From the NCBI GenBank assembly GCA_037903475.1, contig JBAJFG010000328.1:434001-498000 (forward strand): 64,000 bases of DNA. Direction: 5' to 3'. Shown one piece after another: positions 23,941-36,012 of the stretch (the first letter of the stretch is position 1; every line of letters starts with the position of its first letter). The position numbers and the translations under genes are program-made. The notes beneath the pieces are model-generated. The model saw only the letters and a program-made list of their open reading frames with translations, did no database searches and had not been told where the DNA came from. The DNA is from Ancylostoma caninum. Its lineage: Eukaryota > Nematoda > Chromadorea > Rhabditida > Ancylostomatidae.

Positions 23941-24772
23941 TTTCACCTCATGATGTTTATCAAGATATTAACATAACCCGAAATTGAGATGACCTTCTCC
24001 GCAGTAGCTATTATCGCCTGAACAAGTACTGCCGTGTTCAAAACCATGCCGCACCTTGAGCAAGCTCTTGTTGCGGAATGAAGCCTCTCGTTCACTGCCC
24101 GAGAATTTTGAAATTCGCGGCCGAAGAATCCTGTAACTTATGGGGTTTTCGGCGTTACCCTGAGAACTAAGCGTATCCCGAGACTTCACCAGTTCAAAAT
24201 GAGTTAAGATGAACCGGCGATATAAGTGATAAGAATAGTGGAAATGATACGCATCGATTGCCACGTTACGTCGCCATGGATCGCTGTCAAACGGAGCTCA
24301 TCGCCCGTACACTCGAAAATGTGCCCAAAATGAACTGGCGATGTGAGCGATAGTGGAAACGGTGCCTATCGATCGCCACGCCCCAGTTATTATCATCCCC
24401 CTTAGGCCTATGACATACTACACAGCGACGCTGTCGCTGCGTCCGTTTACCACCACAAGTTTTCGTACAATTGCTTCTATACCAGCACACTATTCCATTC
24501 AGACTGGGTGATAAGATGCACGAATTTGTAACATTTTGTTCTCATCATTTCCATTCATTTTCTTCACCGCGATGGTGTCGCTGTGAAGTATGCCGTGGCC
24601 CTTACGTCTGGGGTCTCCTCATTTACTTTATTCATGTGGCGATCGCCGGCGGTCGTGGCGATCGCGACGACAGCCGGCTGTAGTGGCGATACTCTAACGT
24701 GTATCTTCGCGTTCAGCGGCTTCCATATGGTCGACTGAGGTGAGGATCCCTGAGGTGACACACTGCCTTTAA
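23941..24772. mobile_element. MITE family Q, copy 1, interrupted
   Basis: The left part (CACCTCATGATG, then CAGTAGCTATTATCG, CATGCCGCACC and ATGGGGTTTTCGG blocks) and the right end (GAGGTGACACACTGCCTTTA) match 38276-38743 and 39906-40698. The middle is interrupted from about 24195 to 24690 by other DNA, including a complete copy of a different MITE (24402-24604). Confidence 0.7.
24402..24604. mobile_element. MITE family R, copy 1
   Basis: 203 bases bounded by TTAGGCCTATGACATACTAC and its inverted partner GTGAAGTATGCCGTGGCC. It is the same family as 39551-39754 and 45469-45660. Nested in MITE family Q copy 1. Non-coding. Confidence 0.75.
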
Positions 24773-25458
24773 TGTCTCATTTCTCTATTGACGGCTGACG
24801 GCTGAATTCGGCTGGCACAAGTGGATTAGTTTGCCTTCACATTGCTTATGAGAATAACGGTAGAGTATCTTTTGCTTCTCGGATCATGTAGATAAATGGC
24901 TCTGTGGCTTGCATACACATAAAGTACCGGGTGACAAAAATTATGGAACGGTTTCAGAATTGTTCCTAATTTTCTAGTGAAATAATGGCATTGAACATAT
25001 GAAAACAAACACGTTTGTCATCACTTGCTTGCTTTATCGTTTCTGAAAAGTTGTCTACAGTTCTCGCTCCTAATTTTTGGAACTACAAAGAGATTCATTC
25101 CAGGCTTTCTCCAAAGTATTGTTCACCGCTACAAAATCCTTGGTCGGACAACTTACTTTAATGAGTGTCGGGTCACTCCAAAGGTGAATCACCCTATATT
25201 CCAAGGCGAAATTCTCGTGATGGAGACAGAAATGTTATTTGTATTGAATTTTTGTGTTTTTCCGGATCTGGGGAGTTAAGCAGCATCATTTTAAAAGGCC
25301 TCCATTTCCTTGTAAAATAATCATAGGCACCAGGCAAAGATTTCAATGTAGCGCAAGCAACTAGAATGAAACTCCGTCCCCATGATTTCTTGTCACTCCG
25401 TAGGTGTACATTCTATCATACGCTCAAACCTCGTGGATAAAAGTCGTGAGGGAGAGAT
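24773..25458. other. No recognised gene
   Basis: AT-rich with short frames on both strands; no splice-supported exon or repeat structure was identified. Confidence 0.4.
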
Positions 25459-25686
25459 AAGGGCAATTTATATTAGATGCGTGCGTTTCGCACAAGTGCG
25501 TCTATATGATGAAAGATAGGGCGAGTCGCAAGCTGGTGTAGTTCAGATGCACACGTTTACGGCCTTGCGGCGATCGCACCTTCTTTCATTGAGAATGAGC
25601 ATGCAGCTTCGACCGCTATTCATGAAAGAGCCTTCGTAAACGAATGCGTGCGTCTGAGACACGCACCTTAGTATAAGTTGCCCTTT
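25459..25686. mobile_element. MITE family S, 228 bases
   Basis: The ends AAGGGCAATTTATATTAG and, inverted, CTTAGTATAAGTTGCCCTTT form terminal inverted repeats, with a second GTGCGT layer inside. Related ends (AGTATAAATTGTC) occur near 39532-39550 and 52543-52560, so the family is dispersed here. Confidence 0.75.
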
Positions 25687-26371
25687 ACAAAGAAATTATC
25701 TATTTATTTATTTGTACGTGGCTACCACGCTGATTTTAAATACAATATTGAGGTTACAAGTACAATGCATAAAATTTGAAGACAATCAGTAGCGGCCTTA
25801 AGAATAGGAGTCACTCAATTATGTCAGTACAATACTTACTTATGCAGTAAATCAATAAGTAGAATTTCTCAGATACTTGTCTATCTGTCTCTTATATTGC
25901 CTAAGTGAACATGGCAGAGCGAATTACGTGGAGAACCTTAGAAGAATCGAGATTGCTTTTGTGTGAAAAAGTTGGATTGTGAGCTATTTTTTTGCTGTGG
26001 AAAATTATTGCTGGAAACAATTGCTATCCACACCCCCTTTAGTACCCATCTATAGCACAGGTTTGCTCTGTTTCAGGTTTAAAACTAATGTTACGCGCAG
26101 TAAGCTAATTCGTGAAATTTTGCTTTATGAATTCAAATCGGGAAGATACGCGAGGGAAGGGACCCATAACATCAATAATGAACTTATGGAATATATTCAG
26201 TCCAAAATGCTACAGGCTCGTGGATTCCCAATCCTCCTGTATAAAGGCTGGTAAGGATCCAGATTTTTCTGGCGTCAGACCACGTGAGTCTTGCGAAATC
26301 TATTGTGCAGTGCAGTGCATAGACAATGCTGGAGAGAGAGATGCGCAGCCGTCATACGAAAAACCGATTTA
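25687..26371. other. No recognised gene
   Basis: AT-rich; a plus-strand frame at 25979-26254 has no recognisable motif or splice context. Confidence 0.4.
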
Positions 26372-26688
26372 GGTAGCTATATTCCTCGAGGAGTATAGCA
26401 CCTTGCGTCGCCGTCGCCGGCGACGGCGGCCGCTAATGTTAGCGCCGCTCGCAATCGATTTGCACCGAAGCCGCAGTCGCCAACCCGACATTGGCGGCCG
26501 CCGATCGTCAGTGTTGGCAACCAATCGATAGGCACCGACGTCGCCGTCGCTATTATCGGCGGCCGCCGATGTTGACGATCGCCAGTCGCCAACCTCCGCG
26601 GTCGCTGCGACGCCCCGCCCACGCTTCGGTGTCACAGTCGCCACGGCGACGCAGGGTGCTACAGTCCTCGAGGACTGTAGCGGCAGTG
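26372..26688. mobile_element. MITE family P, copy 2
   Basis: The left end TTCCTCGAGGAGTATAGCAC is itself a palindrome, and the right end has CAGTCCTCGAGGACTGTAGC in inverted register. Between them are GC-rich blocks of the CGTCGCCGTCGCCGGCGACG type. Three copies lie in the window, and this one shows both ends. Confidence 0.8.
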
Positions 26689-26745
26689 TTATGGAGCAAG
26701 ATGATACTAGTTCATAGCGGCACGCAATTTCAAAATCCTTGCACA

Positions 26746-26958
26746 CTCAGACAAAGTGCCGTGTGAGCGGGCCCCGGTATAGCGGGTCGCAGCCATGTCG
26801 CGGCCCGCTCGCATGGTTGTAGCAGCCCGACCGCACGGTTGTCGTAGCCCGCTCGCACGGTTTTGGTCGCCCGCTCGCACGGAATTTTCAGTGCGAGCGG
26901 ACGCGACATGGCTGTGACCCGCTATACCGGGGCCCGCTCATACGGCACTTTGTCTGAG
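26746..26958. mobile_element. Long near-perfect palindrome with 22-base internal tandem repeat
   Basis: 57-base arms (starting CTCAGACAAAGTGCCGT and ending ACGGCACTTTGTCTGAG) differ at two positions. The loop holds four head-to-tail 22-base units of the type GCCCGCTCGCACGGTTGT. Highly GC-rich, non-coding, probably a foldback element. Confidence 0.85.
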
Positions 26959-27759
26959 CAGTGACTGTCCTACGCTGGCGGTGTCACAGTCAACGGATGA
27001 GACGGAGCTAGCAAAGCTTTAAGGCAGCACAATATACGGAGCAGGATAGCCACTGCTCTTCACTCAAAACCAACCGCTGCACTGCAGATCAGCATGGGCG
27101 AGATCCGTGTGCGGCCTGAGAGCCCAGTGCAGCGGTGGTATCCGCCGCACTTCCCACATGCCGCACGTTTTCGTCCTAGCATCCGTAAGAAAACCCTGAG
27201 CGATACTGCAGCCACGGAAGAGATTTCAGTTGTGCACTCACATGAATTGAATAAATGCGTCATTACAGGCCATTGTGACACTTCCTGTGACCAAGTACGT
27301 AATTACTCAAGTTTCCTGGATAACTCCTAACTCCATCTCATTTGCATTTCGATTTGCAAAGGGTAAGGACGCACGGACGATAGGTGTGCCAGGGCGAATA
27401 GTGACAGATACTGTTATACCGATGGAGAAGGGGTTCACTGTGGCTCAGCGTTATGGAGAAACCAGGATACAGGTTCGCGGATGGAGTAGGGGTCCGACGT
27501 GGTCCAGCATTGTGGTCCACTGAAGGGAGGATGGGACTGCTGGGGCCTGAAAGTTAAGAACTCCAGGATACGGGGTCGCGGATGGAGGAGGGTGTGCGCT
27601 GTAGTCTAAAAATGTAGGGAACGCAAAGATACGGGTTCGCTGGTATAGGAGAGGTCCGCTGTGCCCCAGGTGCAAGGAGCGCCAGAACATGGGTCTGCTG
27701 TAGCCAAAAAGTGCGTGAATGATAGGATACGGTTATGCCAATGTAGTAGGGGTCCGTGT

Positions 27760-28450
27760 GAGGAACGCCAGGATATGGGGTCCACCGAAGGGGGAAGGGT
27801 CTGCCGTGCTCTAAAAGTTTGGGAATCCCAGGATGCGGTTATGCCGATGGACGAGGGGTCTGCTTTTACCTAATTGTGAGGAACGACAAGAATGCCCGAA
27901 TATGGGTTCACCGATGGACGATGGGTCTGCTGTGGCCAAAAAGTGCGTGAATGACAGGAAACAGTTATACCGATGTAGTAGGGGTCCGCCGTGGCCCGGG
28001 TGTGAGGAACGCCAGGATATGGGGTCCACCGAAGGGGGAAGGGTCTGCTGTGCTCTAAAAGTTTGGGAATCCCAGGATGCGGTTATGCCGATGGACGAGG
28101 GTTCCTCTTTTACCTAATTGTGAGGAACGACAAGAATGCCAGAATATGGGTTCACCGATGGACGATGGGTCTGCTGTGGCCAAAAAGTGCGTGAATGACA
28201 GGAAACAGTCATACCGATGTAGTAGGGGTCCGCCGTGGCCTGGGTGTGAGGAACGCCAGGATATGGGGTCCACCGAAGGGGGAAGGGTCTGCTGTGCTCT
28301 AAAAGTTTGGGGATCCCAAGACGTGGTTATGCCGATGGACGAGGGTTCCTCTTTCACCTAATTGTGAGGAACGACAAGAATGCCAAAATATGGGTTCACC
28401 AATGGACGATGGGTCTGCTGTGGCCAAAAGGTGCGTGAATGACAGGAAAC
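27760..28450. repeat. Higher-order repeat, 244-base period
   Basis: GGTTATGCCGATGGACGAGG and its flanks recur near 27839, 28083 and 28327, exactly 244 bases apart, with only scattered differences. Each 244-base unit contains four diverged ~61-base monomers. The repeat belongs to the left arm of the large inverted repeat. Confidence 0.9.
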
Positions 28451-29340
28451 GGTTATGCCGATGGAGGATATGGGTCCACCGAAGGGGGATGGGTCTGCTG
28501 TGGCTCAGCATTGTGGTAAACGCCAAAATACGAGTCCACCTATGATAGGTCTGCTGTGGCCAAAGCTGTGGGTATGACAGAATACGGTTATGCCAGTGTA
28601 GTAGGGGTCGATGTCGCCGAATTGTTAGAAACTCCAAGATGCTGGTCTCCCCATGGCACAAAGGTCTGCTGCGGTTTAAAAGTTAAGGGATCTCCAAGAC
28701 ACGGTTATGACAATGGAAAGGTGGCTCAGTTGTTTGCCCAGCGTTCGGTAAGGGGCGATGGGTCTGCTGTGGCCTGAAAGCTAAGGGAACTCCAGGATAC
28801 GGGTTCTTGGATAGAGGAGGGGGTGCGCAGTGGTCTGAAAATGTGGGGAACGTCAAGATATGGGTTCGCGAGTATAAGAGAGGTCCGCTGTGGCCCAGGT
28901 GCGAGGAACGCCAGAATATGGGTCTGCTGTCCGCTAAAAGTGGAATGCCAGGATGCGGTTATGCCGATGGAGGAGAGGTCCGCTTTTAGCCAATTGTGAG
29001 AAGCGAGAAGATATTGGTCCACGGATGGTGGAGGGGTCCGCTTTGGCTCAAGCGCTAACAATGTCAAGAATACGGATTCACAGATGAAGAAGGTGTCCGC
29101 TGTGGCCGATGTATGAGGGACGCCAGAATGTGGGTCCACTGCTTTGGCCAAATGATGTGGAAAACGCCAAGGTGTATATTCACTGACGGAGAAACGCGCA
29201 CTTGCGCCCTGTAATTTAGAAAACATGCCCGGAATCGGGTCTGCAGATGGAGGAGTGCTTCAGTACAGCCCATTAGCTGGGAACCCACTAGAATGCGTGT
29301 ACGCCGATTGAGGGGAATGAGTGGAGGGAGTGTTAGTAGA

Positions 29341-30959
29341 TGAACTTTGCATGAACCGACCAATGAACACCAACGTCGACACTTGCAAGGCTGCAGATAT
29401 TTGATCTCCAGATGTTGGTAGTATATGGACTATGTGCAAAAATAAGAGGGGAGGATTCCAGGAGCGAGGTTTGCCACCTAAAAGGTGAGCAAACCGTCGC
29501 TACCCCCTACAGAATTCTCCACACCTTTCATGGCCAGCAACTTGAGACATCCGCAGCAAATCTTTCACGAGCGGATGCACAACATTTGTCTAGTAATGTA
29601 TTCTTCCGTATAAAGTAACTAAGGGAAAACTCCTAAATATAAAGTAAACATCGATACGCGAACACACGTGTTCCGCTGTTGCTGTGGGATAGGGAATACC
29701 AGTATGTTGCATTGTCAGTTGTGTAAAAAATTGATCACTTGCTCTCCGAAATTCTAACCCATCATATATATTCCCTAGACCATTCTCCAACAGATGCTGC
29801 CCTTTCGAAGCTTCTATACTTCTACATCTGCTGTAAAATCTCTGACGAACAAACCCCATTCGAAAAGGACGTCTTCCGCTATTTCGTGTATGGAGCTGTC
29901 AAAATTAAGGCTGTTGAAAAAACATTTTTGCGTCATGTTGGCAACATTACGCAGATACCAGTAATTTTTAAAGCGAATAAAAAGGCGGACTTTATAAAAA
30001 GTTATAGCACTTTGGAAAATTAGGCGCAGCTGCCCGGAACTTTTGCACGCACCTATCATACTCTTTCATTAATCTATATATAGCAGAAGATATGTGATTT
30101 GTGCATTTATGAACACGCCCCATGATTGGTCAGTGATGGTGATTGGTGGTGATTGTGAGATCCTATAAAAGGCTAAGAACGGGTGTGGTGTGGTGGAGTG
30201 AGGTAGAGAGGTTATAGACCAGAAGGTACGGCGATGTGGAACCAGTTCGTCGATGGAGGAGGGGTGCTCCGGCATCCAAAAATGGGGAAACGCCTGGGGA
30301 CGGTTCCCACCGTGTGATAATGGCGCAGCGGCACTCAGAAAAGGGTGGGAGAACGCCGTGTAGCGGATATGCAAGGAGTACTTAGAAGATCTGGAATATG
30401 TCAACACTTGCTTTGTAGCAGCTCAAAGAATTCTGGGAGGCGCCCTCATCGCGGCACGATGGCATTTCTTGTATGAATCTTTCCAAAGCTCTTCCTCGGC
30501 TTTGTGGTGGAGCTCAAACTTTTGTATAATAAAGCTCTTGATTCTTCCTTCTCAGCATAATCATACCACCGTCCATCGGATTCAGATTAGTGCTGAATGA
30601 GAGTCAGACCTCAACACAAGATTTCCTCCACGCACCACTCCAGAAGACGCACTTGCTCCATGAGCAGATTTTGAGTCTTCCTGAAACGTTACGTTTGGGC
30701 TGTACGATATGGATCTAGTGCAGCAGGGTCTCTTCTCACCTTAAATGCTGTTCAAATAAGACTGAGGGTGACATTATTGTTGTGAACCACAAAAATCTAG
30801 AAAAATTTGCACTGACCGAATGATAACGTTAATTAGGGAGCTTCAAAACATATTACGACTAATGCCTAAACTGAGAAGTTTTAGAGTCATTACAAGCCTG
30901 CAGGAAATATGTTTCTCGCCCGAGAACATAAGCCGCACCCTGTATAGGACGCCAGCACG
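29341..30959. other. Centre of the large inverted repeat
   Basis: Mostly single-copy DNA without a recognised gene. A plus-strand frame at 29739-30023 (94 codons) is opposed by frames on the other strand and shows no motif. 30200-30370 is a small minisatellite patch related to 22430-22830. Confidence 0.45.
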
Positions 30960-31468
30960 TCTTTCATCCTTCGCTGGACCCATATCATGGAGTTCTCCCA
31001 TCTACTGGGCCACAGCAGACCCACCATTCTCAATCGGCGTACACGCATTCTAGCGTTTTCCCAACTAATGGACTTTAATGGAGCAATCCTCCATCTGCAG
31101 ATCCGTATAATCCGTATCAGAAAATGTTTTCCAAATTACAGGGCACAAGCGCTCCTTTCCCCGTCAGTGATTCTATACCTTGGCGTTTGCCACATCATTT
31201 GGCCAAAGCAGTGGATCCACATTCTGCCGTTCCTCACACATCGGCTACAGCTGACACCTTTTTCATCTGCGATTCCGTATCTTGACGTTGTTTGCACCTG
31301 ACCCGAAGGGGACCCCTTCACCATTCGTAAACCAATATCTTCTCGCTTCCTGGCATTCCACTTTTAGCGGACAGCAGACCCACATTCTGGTGTTCCTCGC
31401 ACCTGGGCCAGGACCTTTCTTATACTCGCGAACCCGTACCTTGACATGCTCCACATTTCTAGACCACA

Positions 31469-32400
31469 GCGCACCCCCTCCTCCATCCAAAAACCCGTAT
31501 CTTGGAGTTCCCTTAGCTTTCAGACCACAGCAGACCCATCCCCCTTTCGGTGGACCTGAATGCTGGCGTTCTTAACAATTGAGCCACCTTTCCATCGGAT
31601 AACCATGTCCTTCAACTTTTAGGCCGCAGCCCTATGTGCCATGGGGACACCCGTATCTTGACGTTCCTAACAGTTCGGAGACAGCGGACCCCTACTCCAT
31701 CGGCATAGCCGTTTCATGCCATTCCCACACTCACAGCAGACCTGTCATTGGTGGACCCGTACTCTGGTGTTTACCACAATACTGAGCCACAGCAGATCCA
31801 TCACCCTTCGGTGGACCCATATTCTGGCCTTCTTCGCATCTGGTGCACAGCGGACCCCACCTATACCACTGAATCCGTATCTTTGCGTTCCCTACATTTT
31901 CAGACTACAGCGCACCCCCTCCTCCATCCAAAAACCCGTATCTTGGAGTTCCCTTAGCTTTCAGACCACAGCAGGCCCATCCCCCTTTCGGTGGACCTGA
32001 ATGCTGGCGTTCTTAACAATTGAGCCACCTTTCCATCGGATAACCATGTCCTTCAACTTTTAGGCCGCAGCCCTATGTGCCATGGGGACACCCGTATCTT
32101 GGCGTTCCTAACAATTCGGAGACAGCGGACCCCTACTCCATCGGCATAGCCGTTTCATGCCATTCCCACACTCACAGCAGACCTGTCATGGGTGGACCCG
32201 TACTCTGGTGTTTACCACAATACTGAGCCACAGCAGATCCATCACCCTTCGGTGGACCCATATTCTGGCCTTCTTCGCATCTGGTGCACAGCGGACCCCA
32301 CCTATACCACTAAATCCGTATCTTTACGTTCCCTACATTTTCAGACTACAGCGCACACCCTCCTCCATCCGCGAACCCGTATCCTGGAGTTCCCTTAACT
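31469..32400. repeat. Higher-order repeat, 440-base period
   Basis: Blocks such as CTTGGAGTTCCCTTAGCTTT at 31501 recur at 31941 (440 bases on) and, in diverged form, at about 32383. The segment 31501-31940 is nearly identical to 31941-32380. It belongs to the right arm of the large inverted repeat. Confidence 0.9.
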
Positions 32401-32806
32401 TTCAGGCCCCAGCAGTCCCATCCTCCCTTCAGTGGACCAGAATGCTGGAGTTCCTCACACCAGGGCCACGTCGGACCCCTACTCCATCCGCGAACCCGTA
32501 TCCTGGTTTCTCCATAACGCTGTGCCACAGTGAACCCCTTCTTTATCGGTATAACAGTATCTGTCACTATTCGCCCTGGCACACCTATCGTCCGTGCGTC
32601 CTTACCCTTTGCAAATCTCGAGAGCAATGAGATGGGGTTAGGAGTTATCCAGGAAACTTGAGTAATTACGTACTTGGTCACAGGAAGTGTCACAATGGCC
32701 TGTAATGACGCATTTATTCAATTCATGTGAGTGCACAACTGAAATCTCTTCCGTGGCTGCAGTATCGCTCAGGGCTTTCTGACGGATGCCAGGACGAGAA
32801 CGTGCC

Positions 32807-34683
32807 ATTTTTGAGCTGTCTTTTCGAAGTTATTGTTCTATTTCGAAACAACCAATAATTACACGCTTAAACTAGCATCATTATTGAAGGAACTCCGGCG
32901 GTAGCAATGGGGTTTATTGGCAGCAGCTGCGAGTGAGTGGTTCCACCTTGATTCCACGGAATACTGAGCCTTCTGTGGATAGAGTCCTCGTTTTGTCACC
33001 AGAATCCCAGCTTGCCCACAACCAAGCCAGCCGCACTTTCTCATGTGAATTACCTAGGAAGACCACTTCGCCATTATAAAACAAGTTGTCGAGCGAAGGG
33101 GAAGTCTTTAGAAAATTCAAATAGTTTAGGCATACTTCTCTCAGTACTTGAGGCTGTGGCAGCTCAGATCAAGGAGAATACATGAGTCCTATTCCCTTGT
33201 CTCTCTGAAGCGATGTAGATGAACAGCTATTGCATTATGTTAGCATAGAGTTCCTTCACTACTCACAGACATCACGCCGCGGACTCTCTTCAAACAGCTC
33301 CAGGAGGCGCTCTCCAACCACCTTGACCGTTCGACCAATCTTAGACTATCTCAGGACGAGATCGCCGTCTTCATACGCGTGGGACCAAGTATTTACAGTG
33401 CTGTAAGAGCAGGGGTATGCGGAATTTCCCGTATTCCGTTTTACGCTTTCCGTTTCCCGCCCATTTTTGGCCTTCAGTTTTACGTTTTAAGTTTTACGGG
33501 TTTTTAGCACGGAAAATGGAAAATCCCGGAACGTTATGGGCGGAGACGAGGCATTTGTTTTCAGGGTATTTCCCTGTCCTGAAGAGGGTTCACGTGTTTC
33601 CATGCGCAATGTATTATACATGAGTTCACAACAATGACGCCAAAATTGACGTCCAACCGCCATTCACCGTCGCAATTTCGCTGGTCCTCATCATTGTTCC
33701 AAATATGCCATACAAGTGCCCTACTCTCCTCAAAATTCTCGAAAAAAAAACAACATTTCACAGAAATGTGTGGTGAACTTATATAAAATTTCCATGAAAC
33801 TGTGACGTGCCACGGTAAGAGCATCAAGCATTCCTGCGAAGCAACGCATGATGTAGGCTTTCTTTGAAGTTGATAAAACCATAAGGCTACATCACATTTG
33901 TCACTGTTTTATCAGACGACGATCCTCAGTTCCACACTGATGTATTGCGTGATATTTAGGCTGCTCGTGTTTCACATTCGCCACACACTGTTCTTCTCTT
34001 TCTTCCTCCCTCGCTGACTCGCTCCAACGGGATCCTCTGTGAATAACGTGATCCTCCCTAGATTGCAATGTATTAACTACCTTAGTTACCTTTTTGTCTA
34101 AATTTTTGCGGAATAGGTCTGCTCTAAAGTAAATCAAAGGCGTCGCACTCTTCACACTTTACAGTTTCTTGTCTTAGTAAGCAAGTTCAGTGAGAAATAT
34201 GCTCATTGATTGTATAACTGTGATAATCTCTCGTAACTAGGTGAAGGACAGATACTCCTTGATCTCCCTATATTCGAGACCTTTGAAGTAAGTACCATCA
34301 GTAGACTTGAAGTTACCTTATTACTTGAAAGAGTCACCACCTATGCTCATCAAGAAGATACTTAGGAAATGCGTGTTGAGGAGGACTTTTGGTCACAAAC
34401 CTGTCCTCGGGCAAAATTTTCCATTTTTCGTTTTACGCTTTCCGTTTTCCGCCCACTTCTGTCCTTCCGTTTTCCGTTTTATGGGATTTGAAATTTTACT
34501 TCCGCACATCCCTGTGTAAGAGCCTATCGTATATTTCTTGCCGCATTGCATTCGTTATCATGTTTTATGAGTTCTCAAAGGAGGAGCAGCCGAACGTACT
34601 CCTAGTCAATGACGATTTTTTCGGCCATAACCGTGAAGAAATGCGGAAAGACATCCATATATAAAACGCTAGAAACGCTTACG
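32807..34683. other. No recognised gene; two CGGAAAACGG-type repeat patches
   Basis: 33420-33540 and 34400-34510 are related low-complexity patches (CCGTTTTACGCTTTCCGTTT). An inverted relative is at about 20040-20140. The remaining short frames show no motif. Confidence 0.5.
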
Positions 34684-35500
34684 ACACTTTTTTTCAAAAA
34701 TCTGGAGAATGCGCGCAGGCGCCAAATTTAAACGATAGAAATGCATCTGTAAGCAAGGCGGCGAAGGAGGGGCCTCAAAAACATAGGACACAATCCGAAT
34801 ATGGCGGAGGGCCTAGAACACTCTTCACCGGACAGTATCGATCCGGATATCGATTTATCGATCGAATTTGTCGATTTTCGTCAGTTTAGCTCCAATCCGG
34901 GCATGCTGGGGTAATCCATTATGCTGATCACGGATCTAACGGCCACTCTGCACGGCACGGTTGTTGATTTATTGATTTTGTTGATTTTCGCAATTTGTGC
35001 CGCAGCTGTGGCGGAAGCGTACCTATAGGGTTTTTTTCAGCACGTTGATCACGAATCTGACGGCCACTTTGCACGGCGTGGTCATTGCTTAGGACATTTT
35101 TTTTTTGAAAATCTAGATGACGCGTGTGGCGCGAAATTCAAACGGTGAGAGAGCGTCTATAGGCGATGTGGTGAAGAAAGGTGCTCGGAAACATAGGACA
35201 CCATCCGAATCTGGTGCAGGATTTAGTGAACTACTCACCAGATAGTACCGATCTGGATGTCGATTTCCGTCAGTTTAGCGCCAATCCGGATCGAAATGGG
35301 CATACTGGGGTAATTCATCACGCTGACCACGAGTTTGACGACCACTTTGCAGGACGTGGTTATTGATTCGTTGATTTTATTGGTCTTTCGCAAGTTGAGC
35401 TGAAGGCGCGGCGGAACCGTGCCCACAGGGACCTTTCATCATGCTGATTACGAATATGACGGCCACTCTTCACCGCCTTCATCGATTCATTAGTTTTGTT
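34684..35500. repeat. Tandem repeat, about 410-base unit with 120-base subunits
   Basis: The unit starting near 34684 (a T-run, then AAAATCT, the GCGCCAAATT word and the CATAGGACAC word) starts again near 35094 in diverged form. Within each unit an ACGGCCACT word recurs at about 121-122-base steps (near 34940, 35061, 35339, 35460). Looks like a decayed satellite. Confidence 0.7.
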
Positions 35501-36012
35501 GACTCTTCGTACGTTTTGTTCCGGCGTGGTAGGAAGATGTCCATAGGGATTATCTAGCATGTCGAACGTGAACAAAGGAGTGAATACAGTAAAACCTTGG
35601 AAATATACTGAAAAATAAGTGAATCAATACCTGTGTGCGAAGTGTCCTTTAGTTACGCCAATCACATGAGCCTTGAAGGCAGTTCGTGCATGGTGGTGTG
35701 AACCAAAATAATTCTCGTATCCAATATTTTGAGTTTCAAGCCTACATTTCATCCGGTTTAGTAAGCCAGTTTTAATATCAAGGAACTAGTTTGATATAAA
35801 AAGACAATTGCCCAGACGTTATACATGTTTTGGATAGAAAGTCCCTGAACAACTGCGAAAAGATTGGTGAGAAGAGGAAGAGGGTGGCGGAAAACTTTTC
35901 CGACAAGCTAATACAACGTGCACACACACGTACAGAGTCACATAATGCCTGTTATATAAATATAGTGTGATATCATGGGATACAATTCGTCCTATGCTTG
36001 AGTTTATTTTAG
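35501..36012. other. Upstream region of the mucin-like exon
   Basis: AT-rich; a TATATAAATA word at about 35953 precedes an ATG at 35995 in the same frame as the mucin-like exon, and a splice-acceptor-like TTTATTTTAG ends at 36012. Either could mark the true 5' boundary. No signal-peptide exon was found here. Confidence 0.4.

Larger units (their letters stand above)
27161..32806. mobile_element. Large inverted-repeat (foldback-like) element made of minisatellite
   Basis: The left arm (about 27161-29340) and right arm (about 30960-32806) are inverted copies of each other. The outer 400 bases of each arm are unique-sequence and closely matched: the TGTGACACTTCCTGTGACC block at 27280 faces its complement at about 32680. 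Both arms give the same shadow translation there (ITQVSWITPN, RTIGVPGRIVTDTVIP). The inner parts of the arms consist of a ~60-base minisatellite. The middle (29341-30959) is mostly single-copy with a small minisatellite patch. No transposase was recognised. It could be a foldback transposon or an inverted duplication of a satellite block. Confidence 0.75.

Noticed and set aside
27266..29363. Many 60-170-codon frames in the minisatellite arms
   Set aside because: The repeat period is not interrupted by stops in some frames, so all strands look open. The same shadow peptides appear in both inverted arms; no splice or start context.
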